A stretch of DNA of 64,000 nucleotides from an uncultured Maricaulis sp. (GTDB lineage Bacteria > Pseudomonadota > Alphaproteobacteria > Caulobacterales > Maricaulaceae). Positions 52,235 to 60,592 of this stretch are shown piece after piece. Every line of letters starts with the position of its first letter. Within the stretch, counting starts at the first letter, position 1. The DNA is taken from positions 1 through 64,000 of the forward strand of contig NZ_CAMYLS010000029.1 of the NCBI RefSeq assembly GCF_947259345.1, read 5' to 3'. The position numbers and the translations under genes were made by a program. The notes under the pieces are model-generated. The model saw only the letters and a list, made by a program, of their open reading frames with translations. It did no database searches and was not told the origin of the DNA.

Positions 52235-53709
52235 CGCAGCGGCCGCACCGTGAACACATCGTCGCGGGTGGCGCGCGGCAGGATGACCCGCAGGAAATGG
52301 GTCGAGTAGCGCTTGAGGAAACGCTTGCCCCTGGTCTCGTCGCCAGGGTCGAGCGCTCGCAGGCGGATCAGCGCGCTGTGCTCCTTGCCATCCATGTCGA
52401 AATAGCCGACGCGCTTGCCCGGTGAGGCGGCCGTGATGCCGGCGGCTAGCGAAGCCTCATAGCTGGGCGGAATGCGGTCGCGCAGGAAATTGGCCAGCAA
52501 TTCCCGGCGGTCGATATGCAGGGAGAGCCGGTTCTTGTGGCAGGTATTCACATGCCGGTCCTGGATCAGGGAAAGCTGGGCGTCAATCTCGATCCGGGTG
52601 ACGCTGTTGCCGGCCTTGAACTGTGTCTCCCGGACCTTTTTCGGCGCGGTCAGCCAGATCGAGAAGTCCTCGACGGGCAGGCCGGTATCATCCACCGCCT
52701 CGACCACGACCTGGTAGAACTCTCGGAAGCGATCACCATCCGCGCTGGCCCGGCCAAGAATGCGGTCGCGCAAGGCGTCAGCCTCGGCGCCGTTCTGGGC
52801 AAGCTGGCGGGTCTCGTTGCAGACCGCCTTCCAGTCATCGATCACCGTGCGATAAGCGTCCGCGCCCTTTACGCTCAGGGCCTGGAGAATGAGTTTTTCG
52901 AGCCGTCCGGAGACAGTCTCGTCCTTGGACGCGCTCTGCTTCGGTGCCGGTTTGAGAATGCTCAGATGGCTGCGATCCGGGATGACGGCGAAGGGCGTCT
53001 CGTCCGGCCCGCGGCGCCTCCAGGCGCGAAAGTCCGGTTCCAGGATGGAGCCTTTGGAAAAATCGACGGTGACGCCGTGCGGGTCGATATTGGCGGTCGC
53101 AATCCGCACCGTCCCGTCCCAGGCCTTCTCGCCAAGAATGCCGGTCCCGAAAATCGGATCGGCGCCGACGATGACATAGGGCCGTGTGCCGCTCTCGGAG
53201 AAGGGGCTCCCGGTATGGCCGTCCTCGCTCAGCCGGTCGCGCAAGGCCAGGTCTTCCTGGAATTGCGAGGCCAGTTCGAGCGAATTGAGGAAATGCGTGC
53301 CGGTTTGAAAACCATTGGTGAAGCCCTTGGTCAGGCGGCCCAGGGTCGAGCGTCCGATCGTGGCCAGGGGCGAGCCGAAATTGGCCGGAGCGAGCATCAG
53401 GAAATTGGCCACCGGCGCGCCACCGCGCGGGAAATACTCGGCCATCCACCAGCGCGCCACCAGCGCCCCGGTCGAATGCACGACAACATGAAAGCGGGCG
53501 GGCAGGCGACCATCGCCCTGCATCTCGGTGATCACCGTGTGCAGGCGTCGCCCCGAGTCCTCGATGCGGACATCATCATCCATGGAGGGATAACCGCCGA
53601 GGAAAACGTCCGAGGTCTCATATCCGTGCGCGGCGAGGAGGTCGCCGACCCGGGCCATCGACTTGTCGCTGGCGCTCCAGCCATGGATCAAGAGGACGTG
53701 TTCAGCCAT
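52231..53709 (-). CDS. Large alpha/beta hydrolase with unknown C-terminal half
   Basis: The product has 492 residues from the ATG at 53709, with GGAGG 6 nt upstream. The N-terminal ~250 residues are an alpha/beta hydrolase: VLLIHGWSASDKSMARVGDLL, then HVVVHSTGALVARWWMAEYF, where HSTG supplies the nucleophile Ser (a variant of GxSxG with His at the first position). The C-terminal half (residues about 290-492) has no domain I recognise, but its charged, beta-rich pattern (AQLSLIQDRHVNTCHKNRLSLHI, PGKRVGYFDMDGKEHSALIRL) suggests a separate binding module. There is no signal peptide. It resembles esterase/lipase-effector architectures, but no secretion genes are nearby. Confidence 0.78.
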   Translation of the reverse strand: MAEHVLLIHGWSASDKSMARVGDLLAAHGYETSDVFLGGYPSMDDDVRIEDSGRRLHTVITEMQGDGRLPARFHVVVHSTGALVARWWMAEYFPRGGAPVANFLMLAPANFGSPLATIGRSTLGRLTKGFTNGFQTGTHFLNSLELASQFQEDLALRDRLSEDGHTGSPFSESGTRPYVIVGADPIFGTGILGEKAWDGTVRIATANIDPHGVTVDFSKGSILEPDFRAWRRRGPDETPFAVIPDRSHLSILKPAPKQSASKDETVSGRLEKLILQALSVKGADAYRTVIDDWKAVCNETRQLAQNGAEADALRDRILGRASADGDRFREFYQVVVEAVDDTGLPVEDFSIWLTAPKKVRETQFKAGNSVTRIEIDAQLSLIQDRHVNTCHKNRLSLHIDRRELLANFLRDRIPPSYEASLAAGITAASPGKRVGYFDMDGKEHSALIRLRALDPGDETRGKRFLKRYSTHFLRVILPRATRDDVFTVRPLR

Positions 53710-53795
53710 TGCAACCTCCCATGTTTTCATGGAAGGTTACCACCTGGGATGAGGCTTGGACAGTGACTTGCCGAGATGGCCAAGGGGGCTTCCGC

Positions 53796-54359
53796 TCAGA
53801 GCAGACGGATATCGGCCCCGCGCATCAGCCCGTCCGCGAATACAAGGACCGTGATGACCAGGCTGGACAGTGCGTAGCCGGCAAAATTGGCGACCAGCCC
53901 GGGCCTGAGCCGACGGGCTGCATCCCAGGTGAAGGCCAGCAGGACAAGACTCATGGCGACGGTCAGCGGATAGACTCCGATCCCCAGCATGGCACCGATT
54001 GCCGCTTCGTCATTGGGGTTGTTTCCAGCCAGGGTGATGCCGCCGGCAATCAGCCGGAACATGAATTGGAAGAAGAGCACGCCATAGGCGATGAAGGAGC
54101 ATCGCCGGATAGCCAGGATATAGGCGATGATGGCAATGGAGAGGGTGACGACCGGTCCGGCGGCCGCAATGACCAGGGCCTCAAAGCCTCCCGGCGTGCC
54201 GCCCGAGGCAATACCCGCCTTGTTGAGCGTCATCCACATGTCGACGCCGACAGCCTCACCGCCCGCCCAGTGGCCCAGCTCATGGGCGAGATAGGTCAGC
54301 GGACCGATCAACAGGAAGGACAAGTAGAAGCCGGGTCCCGGCCTTGATGTCGGACGCAT
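53796..54359 (-). CDS. M50-like zinc metalloprotease membrane protein
   Basis: The product has 187 residues from the ATG at 54359, after GGAGAG. The first helix carries HELGH in LTYLAHELGHWAGGEAVG, the zinc-binding HExxH of membrane metalloproteases. Four or five more helices follow (VIAAAGPVVTLSIAIIAYILAI, YGVLFFQFMFRLIAGGITL, YPLTVAMSLVLLAFTW and LVITVLVFADGLM). The second M50 motif N/D-x-x-P-G is not obvious; NPNDE in the loop is a candidate. It may be a small site-2-type protease or an inactive relative. Its substrate is unknown. Confidence 0.72.
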   Translation of the reverse strand: MRPTSRPGPGFYLSFLLIGPLTYLAHELGHWAGGEAVGVDMWMTLNKAGIASGGTPGGFEALVIAAAGPVVTLSIAIIAYILAIRRCSFIAYGVLFFQFMFRLIAGGITLAGNNPNDEAAIGAMLGIGVYPLTVAMSLVLLAFTWDAARRLRPGLVANFAGYALSSLVITVLVFADGLMRGADIRLL

Positions 54360-54432
54360 GTTCTCTCCAGAACGGATACGCTCATCAGACGCCGTCCGGG
54401 CGGGCGTGTCTACCGTCCCGTAGGGCCGCCGC

Positions 54433-55311
54433 TCAGTATTCATCCTCGGCGGCGTCCCACCAGGGGTGCCAGGGCGGCAGGTCTTGCGACACTGTCATCG
54501 GGAAGTCCGGCGCCCGCTTTTCCAGGAAGGACATCACCCCCTCCTTGGCGTCCGCGCCCATGCCGGCGTGAAGAATGCCTTGCGTCTCCACGCGGTGGGC
54601 TTCCATCGGATGGGCCGCGCCCTGCATCCGCCAGGCCATGCGCCGCATCATCGCAACCGAGACCGGGGCGCAGCGTTCGGCGATCATGCGCGCCCGGTCG
54701 CGGGCTTCGCCCATCAGGTTTTCGGCCGGCACAACGCGGGCGACCAGGCCGGACTCAAAGGCCTCGGCAGCGCTGAAGGTGCGACCGGTCAGGCCCCAGT
54801 CCATGGCGGTGGAGATGCCCACCACACGCGGCAGGAACCAGCTCGCACAACCGTCCCAGACAATGCCGCGCTTGGCAAAGGGATAGGCGAATTTGGCGTC
54901 CATCGAGGCGAGCCGGATATCCATTGGCAGGATCATGGTCGCGCCAATGCCCACAGACGCCCCATTGACGGCCCCGATCACCGGCTTCAGCGTGTTCCAG
55001 ATGCGCAGATTGAGCAGGCCGCCACGGTCGCGCCATTTCGGATCCTTCGCGTCGAACGTCCCGTCATGCTGGGTCTGGGAGACCATGTCGAACGTTTCGG
55101 TCCCGGTTGACAGGTCGGCACCGGCGCAGAAGGCGGGCTTGGTCCCGGTGACGATAATGGCCCGGACCGTGTCGTCACCATCGGCCTCGTCAAGCGCCGC
55201 CATCATCTCGTCGCCCATTTCATAGGTGAAGGCATTGAGCCGGTGCGGCCGGTTCATGGTGATCGTGGCGATCTGCTCGTCGACATCATACCGGATCGTG
55301 GAATAGGCCAA
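54433..55311 (-). CDS. Enoyl-CoA hydratase/isomerase family protein
   Basis: A 292-residue crotonase-fold protein: TMNRPHRLNAFTYEMG, the CoA oxyanion-hole AFCAGADLS and GASVGIGATMILPMDIRLAS. The two active-site Glu of enoyl-CoA hydratase are not both present: the first place reads G-A-T and the second reads VWDGCASWFLPR with Asp in the Glu position. It may therefore be an isomerase, hydrolase or dehalogenase-type relative. It is likely a fatty acid or branched acyl-CoA enzyme. It ends 73 nt from the upstream end of the M50-like gene (same strand). Confidence 0.85.
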   Translation of the reverse strand: MAYSTIRYDVDEQIATITMNRPHRLNAFTYEMGDEMMAALDEADGDDTVRAIIVTGTKPAFCAGADLSTGTETFDMVSQTQHDGTFDAKDPKWRDRGGLLNLRIWNTLKPVIGAVNGASVGIGATMILPMDIRLASMDAKFAYPFAKRGIVWDGCASWFLPRVVGISTAMDWGLTGRTFSAAEAFESGLVARVVPAENLMGEARDRARMIAERCAPVSVAMMRRMAWRMQGAAHPMEAHRVETQGILHAGMGADAKEGVMSFLEKRAPDFPMTVSQDLPPWHPWWDAAEDEY

Positions 55312-55364
55312 GCGCGTCCCCTCATGCTTGTGGCGTTTGCCGTATGATGGGGTGGAGCTTGCGG

Positions 55365-55405
55365 CTTGTCATCCCCGCCGGGCGAGGCTCGACGGGCAAT
55401 GCCGA
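55365..55405 (+). repeat. Remnant of the compound palindromic repeat
   Basis: CTTGTCATCCCCGCCG matches the left tip of the copy at 49332, then the sequence diverges. It lies in the short space between the enoyl-CoA hydratase gene and the convergent-facing MFS gene end at 55424. It is probably a degenerate half-copy. Confidence 0.45.
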
Positions 55406-55423
55406 TGCGTCACCGCAAACGGG

Positions 55424-56656
55424 TCAGTCACCCACCTGGAAGAGCTTGCCGCGCTCGGTCACGAAAACGATGCCGAGCGCCGTTGCCGCCATCAGGGCCT
55501 GGCCGACGATCAGCGGTGTGGCGGTGCCGTCATAGAGCTGGCCGACATAGGCGCCGATGGCCGCCCCGATGACCCCTGTGATGAAGCCATAGACGGCGGA
55601 GGCGGTACCGGCGACATGGCCGACCGGTTCCAGCGCCAGGGCCGAGAAATTCGCTGCGATCAGGCCGAGGAAGGCCATGGCCGCCGAGAGCAGGACCAGG
55701 AAGAGCACGAAATTGTCGATCCCGCTGGCGAGGATGACCGCGTGGATGGCGGAGATCGCGGTGAAAGCGATCAGGGCCCCGTGCGACAAGCGGCGCTGGC
55801 CAAGCCGCATCACCAGCTTGGAATTGACATAGCTCGACACGCCGATCCCGCCGGCAATCGCGGCGAAGGCAAAGGGGAAAGCCGTGTCCGACAGGCCGAA
55901 ATGGCCGACGAAGATCTGCTGTGATGAGCCGAGAAAGCCGTACAACCCACCAAAGAAGGGCGCGCCGGCCAGCGTATAACCGACCATGAGCCGGTGCCGG
56001 AACGTCTCCCTGAAGGCCGCCAGGAGCGGCTTCACGCGCAGGGCGACCCGGAATTCCGGGTGCAGGGTTTCCGGAAGGCGCACTTGCAGCCACACCATCA
56101 ATCCGGCCCCGAAGACGACCAGGAAGCCGAAAATCCAGCGCCAGGGTGCGATCATGAGAATGGCCTGGCCCAGCATCGGCGCGAGCACAGGGACAGCCAT
56201 GAAGGCGGTCATCACCATCGACATCACTTCGGCCATGCGGCGACCGGAGGTCAGGTCCCGCGCGATCGCGGTCACGATGACCCGGCAGGCTGCTGCGGCG
56301 GCGCCCTGGAAGAAGCGCGCGACCAGCAGGAGTTCGAATGTGGGCGTCAGCGTGCAGACCAGGCTGGTCAGGATGAAAAAGGCGAGTGCGCCCTGGATGA
56401 CCAGCTTGCGACCGAAGCGGTCCGAGAGCGGGCCATAGATCAACTGGGCCGCGCCAAAGCCGATCAGATAGACGCCGATCACGAATTGCTGGTCATTCTC
56501 GGCCAGGACGCCGAGATCACCGGCGATATCGTCCAGCGCCGGCAACATCATGTCGATCGCCAGCGCCACCACGGCCGTCATGGCGACCAGCAGGGCGACA
56601 AGTTCTGTCAGCGACATCGGCAAGGCGTCGCCAGTGGCCTTATGCGGCTGGGTCAT
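55424..56656 (-). CDS. Bcr/CflA family multidrug MFS exporter
   Basis: The product has 410 residues from the ATG at 56656, giving the normal family length. Twelve TM helices are visible. The drug:proton motif A is IYGPLSDRFGRKLVIQGAL between helices 2 and 3, and the Bcr-type helix 4 reads LLVARFFQGAAAAACRVIVTAIARD. The N-terminal helix has VALAIDMMLPALDDIAGDL, characteristic of Bcr/CflA (14-kDa-longer MFS groups lack it). It exports amphipathic drugs or dipeptides in exchange for protons. The truncated haemoglobin gene lies just upstream. Confidence 0.88.
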   Translation of the reverse strand: MTQPHKATGDALPMSLTELVALLVAMTAVVALAIDMMLPALDDIAGDLGVLAENDQQFVIGVYLIGFGAAQLIYGPLSDRFGRKLVIQGALAFFILTSLVCTLTPTFELLLVARFFQGAAAAACRVIVTAIARDLTSGRRMAEVMSMVMTAFMAVPVLAPMLGQAILMIAPWRWIFGFLVVFGAGLMVWLQVRLPETLHPEFRVALRVKPLLAAFRETFRHRLMVGYTLAGAPFFGGLYGFLGSSQQIFVGHFGLSDTAFPFAFAAIAGGIGVSSYVNSKLVMRLGQRRLSHGALIAFTAISAIHAVILASGIDNFVLFLVLLSAAMAFLGLIAANFSALALEPVGHVAGTASAVYGFITGVIGAAIGAYVGQLYDGTATPLIVGQALMAATALGIVFVTERGKLFQVGD

Positions 56657-56747
56657 GACGGGCTCCCGGGGAGCGATATGGAACCATACCGCCCGGGTGA
56701 AATGCGACTTCAGCGCATAAAGTGCAAGTCTTGCGGGTGTTTTTGGT

Positions 56748-57191
56748 TCAGACGCTCGAGGACGGATCGTAGAAGAGATGGGCCTGGAAGCTGGTGGCGA
56801 TGCGATTGGCGCGTTCCAGGAAGGCCGCCTTGGCCGCGGGTGTGGCACCGATTTCATCCAGTGTCCGCTCGAACAAGGCCAGCCAGCGCCCGAAATGGTC
56901 CGGCGAGATCTGTGGCTTCAGCTTCATGTGCGCCGGCATGGGGCGACCGGCATAGCCGCCATCATGAAACACGATCGCTGACCAGAAGGACTTCATCGTT
57001 TCCAGATGCGGCCCCCAGTCACCGGGAATGGCGCGGGCGAAAACCGGCCCCAGCAAATCGTCACTACGGACATGCCCGTAGAAGGTCTCGACCAGATCGG
57101 AAATCTGCTCGCGCGTGATGCCCATCTCCGCCGCCTCGGTACGGGCGGTCTGGCGGGCCTGGGTGACGCGGACGGGAATAGGTGACGACAT
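56748..57191 (-). CDS. Group III truncated haemoglobin
   Basis: A 147-residue, 2-on-2 globin. Family stretches are EQISDLVETFYGHVRSDDLLGPVF, HLETMKSFWSAIVFHDGGYAGRPMPAHMKLKP (proximal His in the MPAHMKL region) and DHFGRWLALFERTL. The Gly-Gly motifs of groups I and II are absent, as expected for group III. It binds O2, NO or sulfide. The MFS exporter gene lies 91 nt downstream on the same strand, but no functional link is proved. Confidence 0.9.
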   Translation of the reverse strand: MSSPIPVRVTQARQTARTEAAEMGITREQISDLVETFYGHVRSDDLLGPVFARAIPGDWGPHLETMKSFWSAIVFHDGGYAGRPMPAHMKLKPQISPDHFGRWLALFERTLDEIGATPAAKAAFLERANRIATSFQAHLFYDPSSSV

Positions 57192-57251
57192 GAGGCGGAT
57201 GTAGGACGGCTTGCGCCGATGTACGATGTGACCGGTTGGCGCAGGCGCCGC

Positions 57252-58349
57252 TTAAACGTTGAACCGGAAGTGCAGGACGTCGCCATCCTTGACGATGTAG
57301 TCCTTGCCTTCGGCGCGCATCTTGCCGGCTTCCTTGGCCGGAGCCTCACCGCCGCAGGCGATATAATCGTCATAGGCGATGGTTTCGGCGCGGATGAAGC
57401 CCTTCTCGAAATCACCATGGATGACGCCGGCCGCCTGCGGGGCGGTCCAGCCCTCGCGGATGGTCCAGGCGCGGGCTTCTTTCGGGCCGGCGGTGAAATA
57501 GGTCTGCAGGCCCAGGAGCGAATAGCCGGTATGGATCAGCCGGTCGAGGCCGGGCTCTTCCAGACCGATCGCCTCCATGTATTCGTCGCGTTCCTCATTT
57601 TCCAGCAGCGCCAGCTCGCTCTCGATCTTGGCCGAGATGACCACGGCCTGGGCGCCTTCCTCGGCAGCCCGCTTGAGGACAATCTCGGAATAGGCATTGC
57701 CGGTCCCGGCGCTTTCCTCATCGACATTGGCGATGAAGAGGACCGGCTTGGTGGTCAAAAGCTGCAGGCCGCGCCAGGCCTTGCGGTCATCTTTGGATAT
57801 CTCGGCAAAGCGCGCGGGTCGGCCCGCATTGAGCTGTTCCAGCGCCACATCGATCAGGGTGAGGCCGGCCTTGGCCTCCTTGTCGCCCGACTTGGCCCGT
57901 TTCTCGAGGCCGGCCTTGCGCTTTTCCAGGCTTTCCAGATCGGCCAGCATCAGTTCGGTCTCGACGGTTTCGAGATCGGCAAGCGGGTCGATCCTGTTGT
58001 TCACATGGGTGATGTCGTCATCGTCGAAACAGCGCAGCACATAGGCGATGGCGTCGGTCTCGCGGATATTGGCGAGGAATTGATTGCCCAGGCCCTCGCC
58101 CTTGGAGGCGCCTTCGACCAGGCCGGCAATGTCGACGAAATTCATCCGCGCCGGCAGGATTTCCTTCGAGCCGGCGATCTCGGCCAACTTGGCCAGGCGC
58201 GGTTCGGGCACAGCGACATCCCCGACATTCGGCTCGATCGTGCAGAAGGGATAATTCGCGGCCTGCGCCGCCGCTGTCTGGGTGAGCGCATTGAACAGAG
58301 TCGACTTGCCGACGTTCGGAAGCCCGACGATGCCGCATTTGAATCCCAT
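57252..58349 (-). CDS. ychF: Redox-regulated ATPase YchF (Obg-like)
   Basis: The product has 365 residues from the ATG at 58349, beginning [22 protein letters not shown] (P-loop NVGKST). The G-domain continues with [22 protein letters not shown]. The ATP-specific NVDEES takes the place of NKxD. The C-terminal TGS-like domain is [20 protein letters not shown] and [36 protein letters not shown]. YchF binds ATP, not GTP, and associates with ribosomes. A repeat copy lies upstream, between it and pth; ychF-pth-rplY is a common alphaproteobacterial order. Confidence 0.95.
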   Translation of the reverse strand: MGFKCGIVGLPNVGKSTLFNALTQTAAAQAANYPFCTIEPNVGDVAVPEPRLAKLAEIAGSKEILPARMNFVDIAGLVEGASKGEGLGNQFLANIRETDAIAYVLRCFDDDDITHVNNRIDPLADLETVETELMLADLESLEKRKAGLEKRAKSGDKEAKAGLTLIDVALEQLNAGRPARFAEISKDDRKAWRGLQLLTTKPVLFIANVDEESAGTGNAYSEIVLKRAAEEGAQAVVISAKIESELALLENEERDEYMEAIGLEEPGLDRLIHTGYSLLGLQTYFTAGPKEARAWTIREGWTAPQAAGVIHGDFEKGFIRAETIAYDDYIACGGEAPAKEAGKMRAEGKDYIVKDGDVLHFRFNV

Positions 58350-58445
58350 GATGGATATCCCTCGCTGGTACGAGCGCGCCTTATAAGAAGAATGCAGCGC
58401 GGGGTCGATGGGCTTGTCAGTGGGTCTCGCTTGCCGGGGACTCAC

Positions 58446-58565
58446 CTTGTCATCCCCGCTGAATGTCCGGCGAAGGCCGGACGCAAGGCCGGGACCTCGA
58501 TGTTCGAACACCTAGGTCCCTGATCTCCGCCCGGCTCGAGGCCGGGCGTGCGTCAGGGATGACAA
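58446..58565 (+). repeat. Compound palindromic intergenic repeat, copy 3
   Basis: About 120 bp from CTTGTCATCCCC to GGGATGACAA. Hairpins are TCCGGCGAAGGCCGGA and GCCCGGCTCGAGGCCGGGC. The centre is GGGACCT (58491-58497), TGTTCGAACA (58501-58510) and AGGTCCC (58514-58520), so the whole element is palindromic at several scales. It sits between ychF and pth. Confidence 0.88.
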
Positions 58566-58578
58566 CGCCGAGAGCGCC

Positions 58579-59181
58579 TCAATCCGCCTCCGGACCGCGT
58601 TTCACCACCTCCGGCGCGGGTGCCTTGTGCGTGACGCGGGTCTGGAAGGCGTCGTAATCGCCAGCCGCCAGCAGGTCGAGGCTGTCGGCGATGGCATCGA
58701 GCAGGTCGATCAGCCAGGCTTCTTCGGCCTTGGCGAAGTCGGACAGGACATAGCCGGTGACGCGATTGCGGTCGCCGGGATGGCCGATGCCGATACGGGC
58801 GCGGCGGAAGTCGGGGCCGAGCTGGCTGGTGATCGACTTGATGCCGTTATTGCCGGCGGCACCGCCGCCCATTTTCATGCGAAACTTGCCCGGCGCCAGG
58901 TCGAGCTCGTCATGGAAGACGATGATGTCCTCCGGCTTCACCCTGTAGAAGGCGGCCGCAGCGCCGACCGAATTGCCGGCATTATTGTAGAAGGTCTGCG
59001 GTTTGAGCAGGAGGAGTTTGTTCGAGCCGATGACCAGCTCGGTGGCGAGACCATGAAAGCGTTTGCGCCACGGACCGGCGCTCCAGGCATGCGCGATGAT
59101 GTCCATCGCCATGAAGCCGACATTGTGCCGGTTGCGCAGGTATTTGGGCTCGTAATTGCCGAGGCCGGCCAGGATCTTCAT
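58579..59181 (-). CDS. pth: Peptidyl-tRNA hydrolase
   Basis: The product has 200 residues from the ATG at 59181, with GGGGAG upstream. The start MKILAGLGNYEPKYLRNRHNVGFMAMD has the catalytic His and the Asn, with GNYEPKY replacing the usual GNPGxxY. The second active-site region is IIVFHDELDLAPGKFRMKMGGGAAGNNGIKS, and the third is RARIGIGHPGDRNRVTGYVLSDF. It releases stalled peptides from tRNAs. It follows rplY on the same strand, with a hairpin between. Confidence 0.95.
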   Translation of the reverse strand: MKILAGLGNYEPKYLRNRHNVGFMAMDIIAHAWSAGPWRKRFHGLATELVIGSNKLLLLKPQTFYNNAGNSVGAAAAFYRVKPEDIIVFHDELDLAPGKFRMKMGGGAAGNNGIKSITSQLGPDFRRARIGIGHPGDRNRVTGYVLSDFAKAEEAWLIDLLDAIADSLDLLAAGDYDAFQTRVTHKAPAPEVVKRGPEAD

Positions 59182-59226
59182 CGCGCGGTCTCCCCACAGG
59201 ACCGGCAAACATCTGCCGGATACGAA

Positions 59227-59257
59227 ATCAGCGAAGCCATGGTGTGGCCTCGCTGAT
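59227..59257 (-). terminator. Hairpin terminator after rplY
   Basis: A 13-bp stem (ATCAGCGAAGCCA / TGGCCTCGCTGAT on the plus strand) with one wobble pair and a 5-nt loop lies 31 nt after the rplY stop. On the minus strand it is followed by TTCGTA, a poor T-run, so it may be a partial terminator before pth. Confidence 0.55.
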
Positions 59258-59287
59258 CCCAATTCCAGTGCTGAAAAGCGAAGGAGC

Positions 59288-59935
59288 TTACTCCTCGTCG
59301 CCCTTCTGCTTGATGGCTTCCGGCTCTTCCGGCGTCTCGTCCGTCTCTTCTTCCGCATCCGTCAGGACGGCGCGCGACCCCTGCAGGGTGGCGACGGTGA
59401 AGTCACGGTCGGTGATGGTCGGGACCACGCCCTTCGGCAGTTTGATGGCCGAGATGTGCAGCGAATCGCCAATGTCCAGGCCGGTCAGGTCAGCTTCGAC
59501 CGATTCCGGAATGGAGCCGGCCGGGCAGAGCAGCTCGACATCGTGACGCACGATGTTGAGCACGCCGCCGCGCTTCAGGGCCGGGCAGGCGTCTTCATTG
59601 ATGAAGTTCACCGGCACATCGACATTGATCTTGGTGTCTTCGTCGACGCGATACAGGTCGATATGCATGGCCTGGTCGGATACCGGGTGGAACTGGATGT
59701 CCCGGGCGATGACCGTCTGGCGCTTACCTTCGTGATCGATCTCGATCATGTTGGACAGGAAGTGACCGCCCAGCAGAGCCTTGCGGATTTCATTGCCGCG
59801 CAGGGTGACCGAAACCGGCTCGAGCTTGCCGCCATAGACGATCCCCGGAACCAGGTCTTCACGGCGGGCAGCGCGAGCCGCGCCCTTGCCAGTGCCTTCA
59901 CGAACGTCGACGGTGAGAACGATGTTGGAGCTCAT
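59288..59935 (-). CDS. rplY: 50S ribosomal protein L25/CTC
   Basis: A 215-residue, two-domain L25 of the TL5/CTC type. The N-terminal 5S-rRNA-binding part is LTVDVREGTGKGAARAARREDLVPGIVYGG; the C-terminal beta domain has VDVPVNFINEDACPALKRGGVLNIVRHDVELLCPAGSIPES. An acidic tail (EEETDETPEEPEAIKQKGDEE) ends the protein. AAGGA lies 10 nt before the ATG. A GC-rich hairpin at 59960 in the leader may modulate expression. It is followed by pth on the same strand. Confidence 0.94.
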   Translation of the reverse strand: MSSNIVLTVDVREGTGKGAARAARREDLVPGIVYGGKLEPVSVTLRGNEIRKALLGGHFLSNMIEIDHEGKRQTVIARDIQFHPVSDQAMHIDLYRVDEDTKINVDVPVNFINEDACPALKRGGVLNIVRHDVELLCPAGSIPESVEADLTGLDIGDSLHISAIKLPKGVVPTITDRDFTVATLQGSRAVLTDAEEETDETPEEPEAIKQKGDEE

Positions 59936-59959
59936 CGGTCCAGATCCTTAAATGCAAAC

Positions 59960-59993
59960 GCCGCCCCCAGCCGGTTTTGCCCCGGCGGGCGGC
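59960..59993 (-). promoter_or_regulatory. GC-rich hairpin in the rplY leader
   Basis: On the minus strand GCCGCCC pairs with GGGCGGC, and GCCGG with CCGGC inside it. A 3-nt bulge and a 7-nt loop complete the fold, and GTTTG follows. It lies 25-58 nt before the rplY ATG. It could be an attenuator or L25 binding site, or a terminator of the upstream lipoprotein genes. Confidence 0.4.
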
Positions 59994-60109
59994 GATCTAT
60001 CCAGGCTTGATGCCACAGTGTTATTTCGAGCGGCGGGCTATAGCCGATCCAAACGCCCCACGCAACAGCGCTGCACGGGAAGAGTCAGCGATTGGCAGCC
60101 CTGTCCCGG

Positions 60110-60592
60110 TCAGCCGCGCATCGCAAAGTCGAAGCGGGTCTCGCATCCGGTGGCATAATTGGCCGGAGCGGTGTCATTCCAGGCATAGCGCCAGGTTTCG
60201 ATCGCGCTGGCCGCTGGCAGGACCGCGTCGCGCGTCGCGCCATGATCCAGATCCTCGAGATCGCCGCCATATCGAATGTTTTTTGTGGTCCCGTCCGGGC
60301 CGATATCGAAACGCATATGGATCTGCCGCGGGGCCGAACTCTGACCGATGTACATGAAATAGGCGAGCTCTTCCGGGAAATCCGGAGCGGGTCTGTCGAC
60401 TATCGTCATGTGCTCACCAGCCTCGGCGCAGATCAGCGCGGTGTGAGGCGGCTCGACCGGATTGAGGGTCCCTCCGAAATGGACGAGTTGCTGGCTGGCG
60501 CAGGCGGCAAGTGTGACGGCCAGCAAGGTCGAAATTAGGACGATGCGGGGCGGACAGCTTTGTATCGATTGGGATGAATTGACGCGGATCAT
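60110..60592 (-). CDS. Lipoprotein with TonB C-terminal-like domain
   Basis: A 160-residue protein. After a short N-terminal extension, a hydrophobic helix ends in the lipobox LAACASQQ, so it is probably lipidated. The last ~90 residues resemble a TonB C-terminal domain: PAPDFPEELA, IHMRFDIGPDGTTKNIRYGG, AIETWRYAWND and GCETRFDFAM. It lacks the inner-membrane anchor of energy-transducing TonB. Its start overlaps the stop of the gene at 60589-61020 by 4 nt, so the two are co-translated. A second orphan TonB-C protein occurs at 14234. Confidence 0.68.
   Translation of the reverse strand: MIRVNSSQSIQSCPPRIVLISTLLAVTLAACASQQLVHFGGTLNPVEPPHTALICAEAGEHMTIVDRPAPDFPEELAYFMYIGQSSAPRQIHMRFDIGPDGTTKNIRYGGDLEDLDHGATRDAVLPAASAIETWRYAWNDTAPANYATGCETRFDFAMRG

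Noticed and set aside
37623-58565. CRISPR-like array from the repeated palindromes
   Set aside because: The copies are about 10 kb apart, in both orientations and without regular spacers or cas genes.
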